64,000 nucleotides of DNA from Linnemannia elongata (GCA_036320915.1 JAXBDG010000005.1:1984001-2048000); one strand, 5' to 3'. Counted from the first letter of the stretch, positions 37,694 through 50,421 are shown. Notes: generated by a model from the letters alone, not told the origin. Numbers and translations are program-made.

Positions 37694-39216
37694 GAGGATG
37701 AATGGGATGATACGATTGAGTCGGGTATGTGTATAATTGTCCTTGTGCGAAGATCGTTGTGAGATCGAAGTGGGTGCCGATAGATAGAGTTGAGTTTGGA
37801 TGACTGAGCAGAATAAGAACAAGTCGAGAAGAGTGATAGCGATGGGAATGTTGCATGTTGTTGTTTCTGGCAGTGATGATTGTTGTTGTGCGGCTCTGTG
37901 TTTTTGTATCCCGCTCTATCCGGGTTGCAAATTAATTAGCCGTTGTAGAAACGATAGGGCAGGGAACACAAGGCCAGACAGAGGACACCAAAATCGCACA
38001 TTTCTTTGTGTATGTTGAGTGTACGTACCATATGTGCATCATGTCGTTCTCTCTTCTTTTACCAAGAATAAACCCGTCCTGTAGAACTCCTCCACAGCAA
38101 AGAAAAATATAAAAATAAATGACGAGGCAATGGTACCAGGTTCATTGCATCTGCACAGGATACGGATAGAATAAAGCCGATAAAAACAATTGAACAGTTG
38201 TTGTTAACAATCAACAATGTGGCCCTTTAAGGTCATGATGTGAACATGTATTGGGCTGCGTTGGCTGTTTTGAGTGAAGATGACAAGGGAAAGAGAGATA
38301 CAAAGAGAGATAAACGGCGCATAGCATGCAGCAGCAGCGGCGGCGGCAGTGATAGTAGTAAAAAGAAACAGAAAATAGCGACTTTCGGCTTTTTTCTTTG
38401 TCTTGTTGCGTTGTGGTGTGTTGTGTGTGGAAGAGGATTGTGCGACAAAGCCGCTCAGATTTTTTTTTTTTTTATTGTTCTGACTTTTGAGGAATGGACG
38501 AAGTACAAAAAGAGGGCCAAGATTTGTCAAAATTGTGCCGTGCGAGAGTGCGAAACAGCAAAGAGAGAAAATAAAATTATTTTGAATGGCGACAGTGCGC
38601 TCCCCTTTTTCTTCTTTTTTGTTGAGTGATAGAGAGGGAGGGAGTGTGATCTGCAGCCAGTGCGGGGTGTGTGTATGATGTGATGATGTTCTCTGATCGA
38701 TGTCTCAACCAAAAGAGAGAGAGAGAGAGAGAGTCTTCGAAATGTTTTACCCGAAGAAGGAGGGGCAATCAATCAATCATTAACCATCAAAAAACAAATA
38801 CATAAAGGAAGACCCTTTCTCCCTTTTCCTTTGCTTCTCTTCTCTTTCTTCACTTTCACTTCCATCTCCCCCTCCTTCCCCCCTTTTTTTTTCCAATAAC
38901 AAATATCTTTTGACCTGCTGTCGATCATACCACTGCATCACCCGCCTAATTCATATCATTCACTTCTTTCCCTTTCCTTATCATCATCTGAACACTTCTC
39001 TATCTCTCCGTCTCTCTGTTCATATTATTCAAACATACAAACAAACAAACAAACAAACAAACAACCATCGACCCTACTTCCCTCCCTTCTCTCTTGTCTG
39101 AATCTACCTTTAAGCAACAACCAATCCTTAGACATTCTTTTCTTTCTTCTTCTTTCTCTTCATTCATTCCATTCCCCCCCTTCATTCACTAAACAACTCC
39201 CTTCTACAAACACACA

Positions 39217-41480
39217 ATGCCAGTCTCCTCCGTTTTGGCCAGCCCGACCTCCCAAATGATCCAGGCATATCTCAACAACCCGCGCCTGTCAAACATCAAG
39301 AACATTGTCTTCATTATCTTTGTCTACAAGCTCCTCTCCTTCCTCAACACCACCTTCCTCGTCCATGGACCCAACCGCACATACCGGGAGGTCAAGGCCT
39401 ACTTGGCCGCTGTAAGTTTATCGTGAAAACTCTTCTTTCTTGATGTCTCTGCTCAAATGTTGTCAGCGCTGCCATTGATCAGCTCGTATTCCTGGAACCG
39501 ATACCTGGAACCTGGAACCTGGAGCCTGGGAGCCTTGGAATCGAAGAACTCAAAGGAGCGATAGCAATAACCGAACTGACATCCAATTATCATCTTGGTA
39601 ACTCTTCATGATAATAGCTCGCTTTCAGATGCGCCAAGATGGTCCCCAGTATCAAGAACAAGTTGGAGACCGAGCTCGGAAAGGCTGCCAAGGACATCGA
39701 GGATAAGGTTGCACCCCAGGATGACAACTTCCCCCGTTACACCACCTTGCCCAAGCACGGTTTCTCGGAGGAATTGATGAACAAGGAGCTCGCCAGGTAA
39801 ATGCCAACACAAGTCAACAACAAAATATCGCTTATGGCGCTTTGTGCGCGTTTTTGACGCTCATCCGGCCCGATCGATTGAGCACAGAAACGTCGTTTGT
39901 ATGGGCGACTCATGTTCGATTCCGTTTGAAGAGAACGAGATAAAGAGGCTAGGCAAAGAACCAGCGATTGTGGGACAAACAAAAAAGAAACAAACCCGAA
40001 AACCAAACCTTATACTCACCATTCTACGTTCTACTCTTCTTCCTCTTTTGCTCTCGTCCTATTCCCCAACGCTTCTTAATTATTATGTTCAACCGTATAC
40101 AGATACAGCGAGTTGCCTCACACCCGTTGGGAGGAGGGACGTGTCTCTGGAGCCGTCTACCACCACAACAAGGTCCTCTCGGATCTCTCTGCTCGTGCCT
40201 ACAGGACGTTCTCTAGCGCCAATCCCTTGCATCCTGAGGTGTTCCCTGGTGTTAGAAAGATGGAGGCCGAGGTCTGCGCCATGGTCTCTGCTCTCTTCCA
40301 CGCTGGCCCCGATGCTGGAGCTGTCATGACCTCTGGAGGCACCGAATCTATCTTGATGTCCTGCAAGACTCACCGCGAGTGGGGCAAGGCTGTCAAGGGC
40401 ATCACCAAGCCTGAAATGTAAGTTATATTAGCATCCACAGAGAATGAATAACGTTCGTCTGTTGGAATCTCTTCTGAAAGCGACAAGAGACTGACTGAAT
40501 CCCTACTGTTTTGTCCGCATGTCACCTTCAATAGTGTTGCCCCTGTCACCATCCACGCTGCTTTCGACAAGGCTGCCGACTACTTTGGCATGAAGTTGAT
40601 CCACGTCCCCATCGACCCCGTCACCATGCAAGCCGACATGAACGCCGTCAGGAAGGCTATCAACAAGAACACTGTCCTCTTGGCTGGATCCGCCATCAAC
40701 TACCCCCACGGTGTCATGGATGATATTGTCGGAATGGGCAAGCTCGCCAAGAAGCATAACATTGGCCTCCACGTCGACTGCTGCTTGGGAAGTTTCATGG
40801 TTGCCTTTGCCGAGAAGGCCGGCTACAAGCTCCCTGCCTTCGACTTCCGTGTTCCCGGAGTCACCGCCATCTCGTGCGACACCCACAAATACGGATTCGC
40901 CCCCAAGGGATCTTCCATTATCATGTACCACAGCAAAGCTCTTCGTCGCTTCCAATACTTCAAAAAGGGCGACTGGCCTGGTGGAATTTATGCCTCTCCC
41001 TCGATTGCCGGTTCCCGTCCCGGAGCATTGATTGCCGGATGCTGGGCATCGATGATGCACATTGGCGAGGAGGGCTACATCAAGGAGGCCAAGCATATTA
41101 TCGGTGCCCAGATCAAGGTCCGCAAGGCGATCGAGGCCATGCCTAGCTTGTATGTGTACGGTAACCCCATGACGTCGGTTGTTGCCTTCAACTCGAAGAA
41201 GTACAACATCTATGATATCAGCGACCAGATGTCAAAGCGCGGCTGGCACTTGTCTGCCCTCCAGAACCCTCCTGGTGTCCACTTTACGTCGACGATCCCC
41301 TCTGCTGATGCATCAGACGAGTTCATTACCGATCTCCAGGAGGTGATGGCCGATTTTGAGGCTGGCAAGATCACCGAGAGCGGCTCGACTGCCGGTATGT
41401 ATGGTATGGCTGCCACCGTTCCCTCGTCCGTCGTTGCCGAGGTTGCTGGAGCCTTCATTGATGCCCTTTACAAACCCTAA
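39217..41480 (+). CDS. DPL1: Sphingosine-1-phosphate lyase
   Basis: Exons 39217-39411, 39618-39796, 40103-40417 and 40535-41480 give 544 residues. It is a PLP-dependent enzyme of the ER membrane that splits long-chain base 1-phosphates to ethanolamine phosphate and a fatty aldehyde, the exit step of sphingolipid breakdown. An N-terminal hydrophobic helix (NIVFIIFVYKLLSFLNTTFLV region) is the membrane anchor. The substrate/cofactor motifs TSGGTESILMSCKTHRE, HVDCCLGSF and CDTHKYGFAPKGSS are present; the Lys in THKYG is the PLP lysine. The exon-2 acceptor at 39618 was chosen because it keeps frame; a nearby CAG at 39628 does not. AATAAA follows at 41515. ETFRF1 begins 200 bp downstream on the same strand. 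Confidence 0.95.
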
Positions 41481-41514
41481 AACAAAAAGATTTCAAAAAA
41501 AAAAACCACATTCA

Positions 41515-41520
41515 AATAAA
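41515..41520 (+). terminator. AATAAA polyadenylation signal of DPL1
   Basis: A perfect AATAAA 35 nt after the stop codon of the sphingosine-1-phosphate lyase gene. Confidence 0.6.
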
Positions 41521-41680
41521 TCCCATGTATATTATTCCTTCCACACGTAAGAAACGCGACCCTTCTTTTCCCTCTCTCCATTTCGCTTTAGCCTTTGTTC
41601 CACTCTCTTTTACTTCTTCCATTGACCTTTGAGACCATCACACGACTTCGCATCGACAACCGACACATACGCTCTTCCGA

Positions 41681-42494
41681 ATGAGCACACCAACACGTTA
41701 CAGAGTCATTGCCCTCTACAAGCAGGTACGCATCCTCTCTTTCCTTGGAGAGACTGCGCTCTCGTTCTTTCTCCTCTCTCGCATGGAACACTTGATTCCA
41801 AACGGGAATGAGATCTTACAACAACAGGAGACACTCGTTGCTCATTGACCAAACCACCTCGAACCCAACACGCTTGCCCCAACTCTCCCTCAACCCGACT
41901 CTTTTCAACCCACACAACGTACCGAACAGACGTCAGCTTCTCACCATCGCTCGCTTGCTTTCAAGAGAGGCGTTGGAACCCCAAGAACACCTATGTCATG
42001 ATCGTCAATAACACGTGACTAACATCACCTTTAATACGAATCATTTTTTTTGTTGACTACAAAGCTCTCGTATCTTGGCCGCGAGTATCCAGCGGGTGCA
42101 GACTATTTCCACAAGAAACTGAAGGGCGCCTTCATGAAGAACAAGGACCTGACCGACCCGTCCGAAATTCAGAAGCGAATCGATCTTGGCGACTATGTCT
42201 GTAAAGGTAGGCAGGAAGGAAAAGTTGAGAGAGTTGCGCCCAAAACAGTGCCTCTGTATTGTTGTTGGATTGTAAGACACACGCGCGTACTAACACATTG
42301 GATCATTGCATGCTTCTATTTCATGTTATTTGGTATTAGAAATTGAGGCAATGTATCATATCAATAAGTACAGGGCGATGAAGAAGCGGTACTATGAGGA
42401 CGCAGAGGTGGAGAATATCCAAGCCAAGCTTGAGAATACCAATTGGGCACAAGGCAGCAGCAGCAGTGCAACGCAATCGTCGCCTCGGCAGTAG
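41681..42494 (+). CDS. LYRM5: LYR-motif mitochondrial protein, ETFRF1/LYRM5 type
   Basis: Exons 41681-41725 (only 45 nt), 42065-42206 and 42340-42494 give 113 residues. The sequence [16 protein letters not shown] followed by [13 protein letters not shown], and [12 protein letters not shown] is characteristic of LYRM5. In animals this is the regulatory factor that strips flavin from the electron-transfer flavoprotein. LYR proteins are small helical mitochondrial proteins that work with the acyl carrier protein. Here LYK replaces LYR at the signature. The 15-codon first exon makes automated annotation of this gene easy to miss. The fungal partner and effect are inferred from the animal protein. 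Confidence 0.88.
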
Positions 42495-44499
42495 GCGTTT
42501 ATTTTGTTACTGTAATAAAAATGAAGAGTAAGTATCAACTGTCGTCTAGGATGCCTTAGTACGTGTTTTTCAAATCTTACATCCTACGGACATTCAAACG
42601 CGGAAAAGGCGAGAACCTGATCTGGTCTTTGGCTAGATCATCTATCCTCCTTCTATTCCTTTCGGAAGAATCGTCGCGTGTCGAACGTTGTGACTCCGGT
42701 CGGAACTCTTTCAACAAAATCGGCACCCCCTTTGCTCCCATCTTCTTTTTGCGCTAGACAAAAGGTCCAACAGTAAACAGATGCTTGTCCAGACCCGCCT
42801 CTCATTGCTTCATTCTCTGAACCGTCATGACATCTCCTTTCTTGTTTTCTTTTATATGTTCTTGCAAAGAAGCCGACTGTTATGTAGTAGCTTACGTCTT
42901 CTCCAGATTATTTAGCTTATATCCCCACCTTTTCGAATCCACTTTTTCACCATACCCATGCCCCACTTTTTTGATGAGGCTCTCACACCAAAGACGCAAG
43001 TTTGCCCAGAGGTTGGGTTAGCACCGTACATTCGATGATCAATACCAACGGCTCCTCTTTGCTAACGGATCGATCGTATGGTGGACGTCTGAAAAGCGCG
43101 TTTTTTTTTACTGTCAAAGAGATGATGGGATGGGCTGGCGTCAGTTTGGATTATGACCAAGACAGACAACAAACACGCGAAGAGATAGTGGGTGAAGGGC
43201 GAACAAACTCTCGCTCTCCCCACTTTTTTTTTTTTTTTTTTTCTGTAGATTGGACCAGGGGGTAGGCCATTTTTTTTTTTTTTTTTTTCGTGGGTCCTCT
43301 GGCCCAGACCGTCCAATCGGAAGCTGTTGTGTAACTGCACCCAGTTTTTTTTTCTTTGTTGTTTTTATGCCATCTCCTTTTTCCTTTTCATCTATCCTTT
43401 CATCCTTCAATGCGGGGGCGGGGGTGGGGTAAAGTTCGCTTCTAAGCAAAGTGAGAAAGGGGGGGGGGGGGGTTATGAATGTGGAACAGGTTAAGCCAGC
43501 TGGACAGGAGAAAAAATGTGTGGGAGAAGAAGGTATGGGTGTATCGTAGATCCAAAGACGTTAGGAACTGAATGTACAGAAAAAGGCGGAGGTGGAGAAA
43601 GAGGGAGGGTGGAGGTGGAGGTAGGGTTGAAAATGTAGGCGAGAAAATAATGTTTAAGCGTGGTGGAGAAAACGTGGATGAAGATGATGCCACATGGCGC
43701 CATCCATATTCATTTTCTGATTTTCGTTGTATGAGAAATGGAAGAAAGTACAATTGGCGTTGAAACATTACAGAAAATGAAAAATAATGTTCATACCCAT
43801 GAAGGCGAAATCTGAACAACGAAAAAAAAAGGGGGCATGCGAAAAGGATGAGAGTGGAGACTCAAAGATACCTCGTTGTCATGTACATGTGTCAACACAA
43901 ACCAAGCTAACAGGAACAGCGATTTATCCGTGCTGCCAAAAAGGAAACGATCTCCGCGACCCTTTCGACAGGCAGGGAGTTATCAGATTGCTACATTGTT
44001 TTTTTTGGTTTCTCACACGCAGAGAGCAGAGATGGACAATGCTACGACGAAAGATGCTGTTCCGAACGGATGAAATAACGAGAAGGGGAGAGAGAGAGAT
44101 GACTCCTTTGTTTGTTTGTAAATGTGGTGATGCTGGAGGAGAGTTGGAGGAGTCTTGCTCCTGTCCGCGTGCGCATTTGTTTGTTGGATGGTAGCCGGGT
44201 GGTTGTAATTGGTTGGTCGCCTCTTCTTTCTTTTTGGGTGGCGGGGGATGAACAAGCGCACCACACGGCGTTTGCCTAACGCGCCCTTTAAAAAAATAAA
44301 ATAAGCTACAGTTTACTCTTTGACAGCAACGTCAAGGCAACAAGAGGTGACAGAGCCCTTTTCCCTCTGTGGCTTTCCCTTGTTGATATAAAGGTCGAGT
44401 ACCTTTCCCCTTTCTTTCTTCTTTACTTCTCTCTTCAGTAGTCTTCTCCTCACCGCCCTCCTCTCCCTCTCCTTCTCCTCCTCCCTTCTTCCCTCAAAA
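42495..44499. other. Spacer between ETFRF1 and molybdate transporter genes
   Basis: No gene supported. AATAAA at 42514-42519 lies after ETFRF1. T runs (43224-43242 and 43271-43288), an A run and a G11 run near 43460 are present. The last ~100 bp before the transporter ATG are CT-rich. Confidence 0.55.
42514..42519 (+). terminator. AATAAA polyadenylation signal of ETFRF1
   Basis: A perfect AATAAA 20 nt after the stop codon. Confidence 0.55.
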
Positions 44500-44820
44500 A
44501 TGGCAGAAGTCCTTCCAACCGCCACGGCTACCCCTGCTGCCCAACAACACTCCTCCTACAGCACACGAGTCAAGGAGGATGTCAAGGAACGTCTGACCTC
44601 TTTCAAGTCTGGTTTTCGTTTGGGCGAGTTGTCCGGATCTCTCGGTGATCTGGGCACGCTCTTGCCCATCCTCTTGTCGCTTTCGCTTACAGGCCAGGTC
44701 GACTTGACAGCCAGTTTGATCTTTGGAGGTGTATGGAATATCGTTACGGGTATCGTCTTCCGTATGCCCATGTGTGTCCAACCCATGAAGTGTAAGTATT
44801 TTTATTTTCATTTTCAGCCG

Positions 44821-44855
<35 letters not shown>

Positions 44856-46078
44856 ATGTACAACAACCATTTCAATTGCGCAGAGGTCTAATGTTTCTTG
44901 TACGTTGACAACATTCATACCTCATAGCGATTGCTGCGATTGCTTTGACAAACAAGATGTCGATGGGTTCTGTCATGGGCGCCGGAATGTCAGTCTCGGC
45001 CGTCATCATGGTCCTCGGTATCACCCGAACAATCTACCTCGTCAAGCGTTACACCCCCATTGCCGTCATCCGTGGCATTCAGCTCGGAACTGCAGTCTCC
45101 TTTGGTGGTAAAGCCGCCGAACTCGTCCTCAAAGCAAACTCGTTCTGGGGCGAAGGATGGGATTGGGCCAACAACTATGAATGGGCCTGCGTCACCTTCA
45201 TCATCGTCTTCTTGTTCTACTACCGCGCCAAACGCATCCCAACTGCGATCATCATCTTCATGATTGGCTTGATCATCGCTTTCATTAAGTTGTACACCAA
45301 CCCTCCAGCTAAAGCCGTCTACCCCAAGATTGGAATCTACACTGTCTCGACCATCGTCCCCACACCCGAGGAATTCAAGCAAGGTTTCCTCTCTGCCGGT
45401 CTCGGTCAGATCCCTCTAACAGCCTTGAACTCTGTCATCGCCCTCGCCGCCCTCGCCAACGACCTCTTCCCTGAGAAGCCCGCTGGCACCCCCACCATCT
45501 CGATCTCGATCGGCGCCATGAACCTGATCGGTTGTTTCTTTGGCTCAATGCCATTCTGTCACGGATCCGGCGGTCTCGCCGCCCAGTACCGCTTCGGCGC
45601 CCGCACAGAGGTCTCCATCATCATCCTCGGAGCCCTCAAAATCTTCTTTGGCCTCTTCTTTGGTTCCTCCCTCTCAGGTCTCATCCAATGCTTCCCAACC
45701 GCGATCTTGGGTGTCATGCTGTTCGTCAGCGGTATTGAATTGGGCGCCGTCGCTCGTACAGTGAACGACGGAGTCTACGACGACCAGAAGCGTCACGCAA
45801 ACTTTATTGTCATGATTACCACCGCCGGTATGTTGGTCGGTTTCAAGAACGACGGTATCGGTTTCTTGGGTGGTATGATCGCTGCTGGATGCTTCTACTT
45901 GGCCGCCAGATTTGGTGGCTCGATGGATGAGGACAACACCGGTGTCATGGTTCAACAGGATCTGCACCCTCATGTCACCACCCAGGACAGTCTCCCTGCC
46001 TCCCGTGGCAGTGGTGATGAGGACCAGTCTTCCATTCGCAAGGTCCCTGTCGAGTCCGAACAGGAGCCCCGTGCTTAA
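44500..46078 (+). CDS. MOT1-type molybdate transporter (SulP-related)
   Basis: Exons 44500-44791 and 44928-46078 give 480 residues. About ten hydrophobic helices are seen. Two signature blocks of the MOT1 family are present: GELSGSLGDLGTLLPIL near the N-terminus, and PFCHGSGGLAAQYRFGART in the centre. MOT1 proteins are high-affinity molybdate transporters in algae, plants and fungi, supplying the molybdenum cofactor for nitrate reductase and other oxidases. The family lacks the STAS domain of the sulfate permeases, and none is visible here. The intron contains a T30 run (44825-44854). AATAAA lies at 46111-46116. The 3' end is convergent with NPL4, 199 bp away. Substrate is from family knowledge, so sulfate or another oxyanion is not excluded. 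Confidence 0.9.
44825..44854. repeat. T30 homopolymer in intron
   Basis: A run of 30 T inside the only intron of the molybdate transporter gene, 34 nt after the donor. Confidence 0.85.
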
Positions 46079-46110
46079 ATCCCTTTTTAAATACTCATGT
46101 AAATATTTCT

Positions 46111-46116
46111 AATAAA
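46111..46116 (+). terminator. AATAAA polyadenylation signal of the molybdate transporter gene
   Basis: A perfect AATAAA 33 nt after the stop codon, inside the short convergent spacer with NPL4. Confidence 0.55.
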
Positions 46117-46277
46117 TACCTTCATCGACATCCCACCTACATCACCAGTCCTTCATTGTATTGGATCATTTTTTTTTTTTTTGTATTTATGTGAAAAAAA
46201 AGGAACAGTAAAAAAAAGATACAGGGAATGGAAAGGGATAGCCCAGACGGCGAGAAGCATTGGGGGTCTTCATTTTC

Positions 46278-48865
46278 TTATCCCATGGGAAGTCCGCACA
46301 TCTCACAATTCTCATCACCGTGGGTGTTCAAGAATGTGCAGTGACGGCATGTCCATGGAGCAATCGCTGATGCGCCTCCTGAAGCACCTCCACCGCTGCT
46401 TCCACCACCGCCACTGCCGCCACCTCCACGAGAGGACGATCCTGCCGATTCCTTGAGAATAGACATGAGTGTTTGCCATCCTGGTGTCTGTTCCAGATGC
46501 TGAGCATCTTCCTCCTTGTGCAACAGTGCCACGCGGACCAAAAGTGTCATTTCGTCCTGTAAATAAGAATTATGAAAAGGCAAAAGTGGTTAGTTCCCAG
46601 GTTGCAATACCTTTCAATCCGTGTATGAGAAAGCTTGGAAGAGGTGATCCTTACATTGTCGTTCAGGACACCCATACTGCGAACGAACAGCAAAAAATGA
46701 AAGTCAGAGGCGAGATCAACAAGCTTGCCGGACTGGAGGTGACGGTGGAGCTTTCCTGCATCCTGTGCGAATTGCCCGACCCTGTTCTCGATAGCAAACC
46801 TGTTGGAGGATGAAAACATTGGCGTAGCCTTGACCGGGAAGCCATGTGTAGCCTATGGATATCATTGTAGGCGTCATAAAGCCACTGTCAGTATAACCGC
46901 ACCAACAAAGAAACTTAAAGAGAGCTGTCCTCCACATTCGATACCACTACTTACGTTGACCAAGAGATATTCAACGGGGAAGGAGGGCTTAGCGTCCTTT
47001 TGAACGACGAGGTTGTATTCGTTCTTGTACTTGAAAAACACTTCGGGGATGTAACGCTCAGAGGTCGGTTCCTTGACACGCATGATTCCTGGCTCCACAC
47101 TGGGCTCAACAATATCTGCATCTACCATACCGACACAGGTGTTCGAGACCTGGTACGACGACACATCAATGTTGTTCTCCTCGTTGCCGCTGATGACACA
47201 GGTCACAAATTTGGAACCAAACGTTCCTGTGGAGGAGTACTTTGTCGCGTTGGGGTATTTTTGCTGCATGACGGCCGCAAATTGGCACTCCTGGGACGAA
47301 AAGAAGTAGGAGTCGATGTGGCGTTTGCACAAAACAGTTCCTTTATCCGTGCCGTCGTCAGTCAAGTCGGTGTAGATCATTCCAACCCGCTGAAGTCCAC
47401 AGGCTGCAGCCATCTCATCAGCCCTCTTCTCGCCTTCAATTGGCGAATCCAACTTCAAACCCTCGCTGTCGCCTTCCTGTGGGGGCTCGTAAATGACCTC
47501 GACAACCGCCTTGATTCCCAGAGGCACCTCTGAGTAAGGTTCATAGCGTCCATACATGTAGCCGAAACGCTGGAGTCCTGTGTTACGCCAGTAGTCGATG
47601 AATTTGTCGATGATGGTTCCACTCGCGAATTCCACATGGTCAACAATACGGAACGTCTATTCGTTTCAGTGCAATTTTTGTGTTAGTGTTTTTCATAAGG
47701 TCGTCTACCATCAACCGCTTTGAAAAGAACACTCCAAAATCCAGACAGTCTTACCTGGCGTTGCAATGTGATGGCACTTGGTTGACACTTTGTACAGATG
47801 CTGGCGGGCCATGGTGGGTGCCCAGAGCTGCAGTTAGTCTTGACTTTGTAAGAGGGTTCTTCAAGGGATGGCAGTGTGATGTAGTTGGTTCCTTGTTTCT
47901 TCTCGTGTGCTCCTAACTTCCTGAGGTAGGCATGAAAGGACATGCTCTTGATCTTGTGCTCCTCCAAGTATGCTGGGTCGAACGGCTCCAGAGGCATGCA
48001 GTAATCGCACATTCCGTTCGACGCGTGCTTACAGCTATATCACAATACCAAGGAAGTCTATCATCAATATGTGTACTTGGTCGTGGGCTAACAGCTGCAA
48101 CATTGTGAAGTGACCGATGTAATGACATACAATTTGGCGTCCTTGTCCCGCTTGATGAGTCCGGTCTGTGTGTCGAGGTAATCATCCACAGCGTCCTGCA
48201 CGACCGTGGAAGTTTTGTTTGCTGTAGGAGCCGGTGCTGCCTCTGCAAAGCCAACATAGAGAAGGTCACCGTGCCTGGAAGTGGAGACGACAAAGAAAAA
48301 AAAATAAAGAGGCGCAGAAGGACAAAGACAGGTTAGCTTCCAGAACAATCCCTTTACGTTCGACCACGCCTTTTATTCTTCCTAACACATGATGACGTAC
48401 TTGACGTTCAACTCGCTGAGAGTCTTTCCCGAGAGGCTATCCATGGGCGTGGCTCCGGCATTGGGCTGATCGCTCACAGTTATGGTCGATGGGTCGATAA
48501 TCTTGAGTTCTGCGGCAATCTATTTGTTTCAAACAATCAGGAAGAGAGAGTGTTTAATAATGATCAGACATCAAGCGATTGCTACTCTGAATAATGACAG
48601 GTATCATATCTGAAAGTATGTGGTTCTTAAAGTACCTTATTCCGGAGAACAATAATGTCGTCGGTTAGGTTGACCTCGATGCGATGGGTACCCTCCTTGC
48701 TTCGCACTCGAACAAGCTGTGTACGTGAGAATAAGAATGAGAATGAAAGTAGCAAGAAGTGGCCGTGGACATGGTTAGTGACTGAAGAGTGCGGAAGGGT
48801 GTATGGAGCGGAGCGGTGTCTTGTGTTTCATAGTCGTATGGTCCTGGGTGAAGATGTATTACCAT
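46278..48865 (-). CDS. NPL4: NPL4, Cdc48 cofactor for ubiquitin-dependent extraction
   Basis: Eight exons (48865-48863, 48716-48636, 48519-48401, 48274-48131, 48034-47755, 47656-46955, 46852-46655, 46556-46278) give 601 residues. With Ufd1, Npl4 directs Cdc48/p97 to ubiquitinated substrates at the ER and chromatin. Order of parts: an N-terminal UBX-like ubiquitin fold starting [13 protein letters not shown]; a zinc-binding region with [12 protein letters not shown] and ICTKC; the MPN-like core with [21 protein letters not shown] and VGMIYTDL; and a C-terminal NZF finger ([10 protein letters not shown]...CEMCGLP) with W-x-C-x2-C-x10-C-x2-C spacing. Budding-yeast Npl4 lacks this finger while animals keep it, so its presence here is ancestral. 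The first exon holds only the ATG. Confidence 0.95.
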
Positions 48866-49605
48866 AGTGGGCAGAAGAGTGTGTGTGATGTGAAGGGTGA
48901 AAAGTGAAAGAGTCGAAAGACATGTGCTTCACCATGAACCCTGTCTTTTGTTCGAAGGACGACGGCAAACGCGTCATCCCTTCACTTCGTCTTTCGTCTG
49001 ACCAAATCTAGGTGACTGCTTATCCTCGTCCTTTGCGAGCAGAGACTCTGCCAGAGAGCCAGAGACTCTGTCTGAGAGGTTGTTGAACCTAAATATTTTT
49101 TTTCGATTTCTCTGTGTAAGCTTCGTGTCATTTTCAGGCGCCTTTCTTCAAGGAAAAAACAAGCACAGGGTGAAATGACAGTAACATTTTTTTTTGTTTT
49201 GCTGCCAGAATTGGCGTGTTTGCTTTGGTGGAATAAGTAGAAGTCAGAACAAAACAAAAAAGTCAAAGTTGAAGTCTGCATGTATGTACTGTACATGTTA
49301 GATATAAGAAATAGATCAGTAAGGGGGTTGCCAAGTCCTTCGGGATAATTTCGCAAAAGGCATTGTTTCTGCCTTTGCAGGTCTGAGAAGTGAAAACCCA
49401 ACAGTTGAAAAGAGCAAGGGTGTGTGTGAATAGTCAACGAACGAACAGTCTCGACAGAACGCCAAAGGATTGAAATTAGTCGCATGCAGAGGGAAAGATT
49501 AAGCGGAAATGAAAGAAGAAAAACAGGGGAATGTGCTCGCCGCCGTTCAAGTAACATGTGTTTTTAACTTTTTTTTTTTTTTTTTAGCTCCAATAGTTTA
49601 TTTTT
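48866..49605. other. Spacer upstream of NPL4
   Basis: Contains the NPL4 promoter region and the 3' end of the minus-strand GT34 gene, with AATAAA (minus) at 49602-49597 directly after its stop codon. The minus-strand open frame across it has no recognisable features. Confidence 0.55.
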
Positions 49606-50421
49606 TCAGTACCCAAACTTGAAATGGTGCTCCGGCTTCCAGTTCTGAAAGATCAAAGGATCAAAGTTGTGCCCGGCCCAATGGATCGCAAAGTCTCCAG
49701 GACGGTACATACCGTGCAAGGTCTTCACCTCCCAATAGCTGTTGAAACTGCACTGGGGCAAGTACTTGACATAGCGTTCTCTCTGGTACTCGGGCTCCTT
49801 GAGTATAGTAATCATGAGTTCCTGCTCGGTGTATCTTTTGGTCACCCGAGACCAGATATCTCTCATGAACTTGCGAGACCAGTCGTCAACCTTGAGCATG
49901 AACACACCAGCATTCAGGTCGTTCAGATCCTCTGTGATAATAAGAGAGTAACGATCGTCCACAAAGCGCTCGAGCTCAATGTCCATATTGGTGAATAGGG
50001 CGTCGGTGTCGATCCAGAAGATCCAGTCGTGGTCGTTTCGTTCGAGTTCATCGAGCAGGATCTTGACCTTGGCCCAGGCAGGAATATAGCCTTGGTCCAC
50101 GACTTCGTCAAAGTATGAGGTAAAGTTGTCCCGGAGATCGTAGCGGTTTTGGTGATGTGCCTGGTATTCTCGGCGGTTGTAGTATGAGAGTGGCCCTAGT
50201 ATCTTGCACTTGCTGTGTGGATTGGTTGAGGTGCATTGTTCTCCCGAGAGCATGACAATTCTGGGGGGTGTGTTGGTTCCTGTCCGCGCGAGGTTGACGT
50301 GAGGGATACAGGTGCGAGGAAAGTGGACAAAGACTAGGGGTCCACCCAAGGACAGAACCAGGATGAGCATTATCACTGCGGCGAGGAGAGCCTTTTTCCT
50401 AAGGTTGAGGATGACGGCCAT
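49606..50421 (-). CDS. GT34-family Golgi glycosyltransferase
   Basis: A single-exon gene of 271 residues and the only intronless gene here. It is a type II membrane protein: short basic cytosolic N-terminus, membrane helix at about residues 11-32, then the catalytic domain. D138-T-D140 in FWIDTDALF is the metal- and nucleotide-sugar-binding DxD. The block DLNAGVFMLKVDDWSRKF, and FAIHWAGHN at the end, are typical of GT34 (alpha-1,2-galactosyl- and Mnn10/Mnn11-type alpha-1,6-mannosyltransferases). The donor sugar cannot be read from the sequence. It is short for GT34 but contains all core motifs. Confidence 0.9.
   Translation of the reverse strand: MAVILNLRKKALLAAVIMLILVLSLGGPLVFVHFPRTCIPHVNLARTGTNTPPRIVMLSGEQCTSTNPHSKCKILGPLSYYNRREYQAHHQNRYDLRDNFTSYFDEVVDQGYIPAWAKVKILLDELERNDHDWIFWIDTDALFTNMDIELERFVDDRYSLIITEDLNDLNAGVFMLKVDDWSRKFMRDIWSRVTKRYTEQELMITILKEPEYQRERYVKYLPQCSFNSYWEVKTLHGMYRPGDFAIHWAGHNFDPLIFQNWKPEHHFKFGY

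Larger units (their letters stand above)
36572..39216. other. Divergent spacer between GPI-protein and S1P lyase genes
   Basis: No gene supported. Contents are a (GAG)n repeat at 37396-37435, a (GA)n repeat at about 37660-37691, a short GA tract at about 38716-38733, a CT-rich stretch at 38810-39210 leading into the lyase ATG, and a (CAAA)n repeat at about 39032-39063. The open frames on either strand are composition artefacts. Confidence 0.55.

Noticed and set aside
39840..39960. Possible tRNA (GTTCGATTCC near 39908) in a DPL1 intron
   Set aside because: No matching T-stem, A box or acceptor stem could be found around it. No tRNA was supported anywhere in the window.
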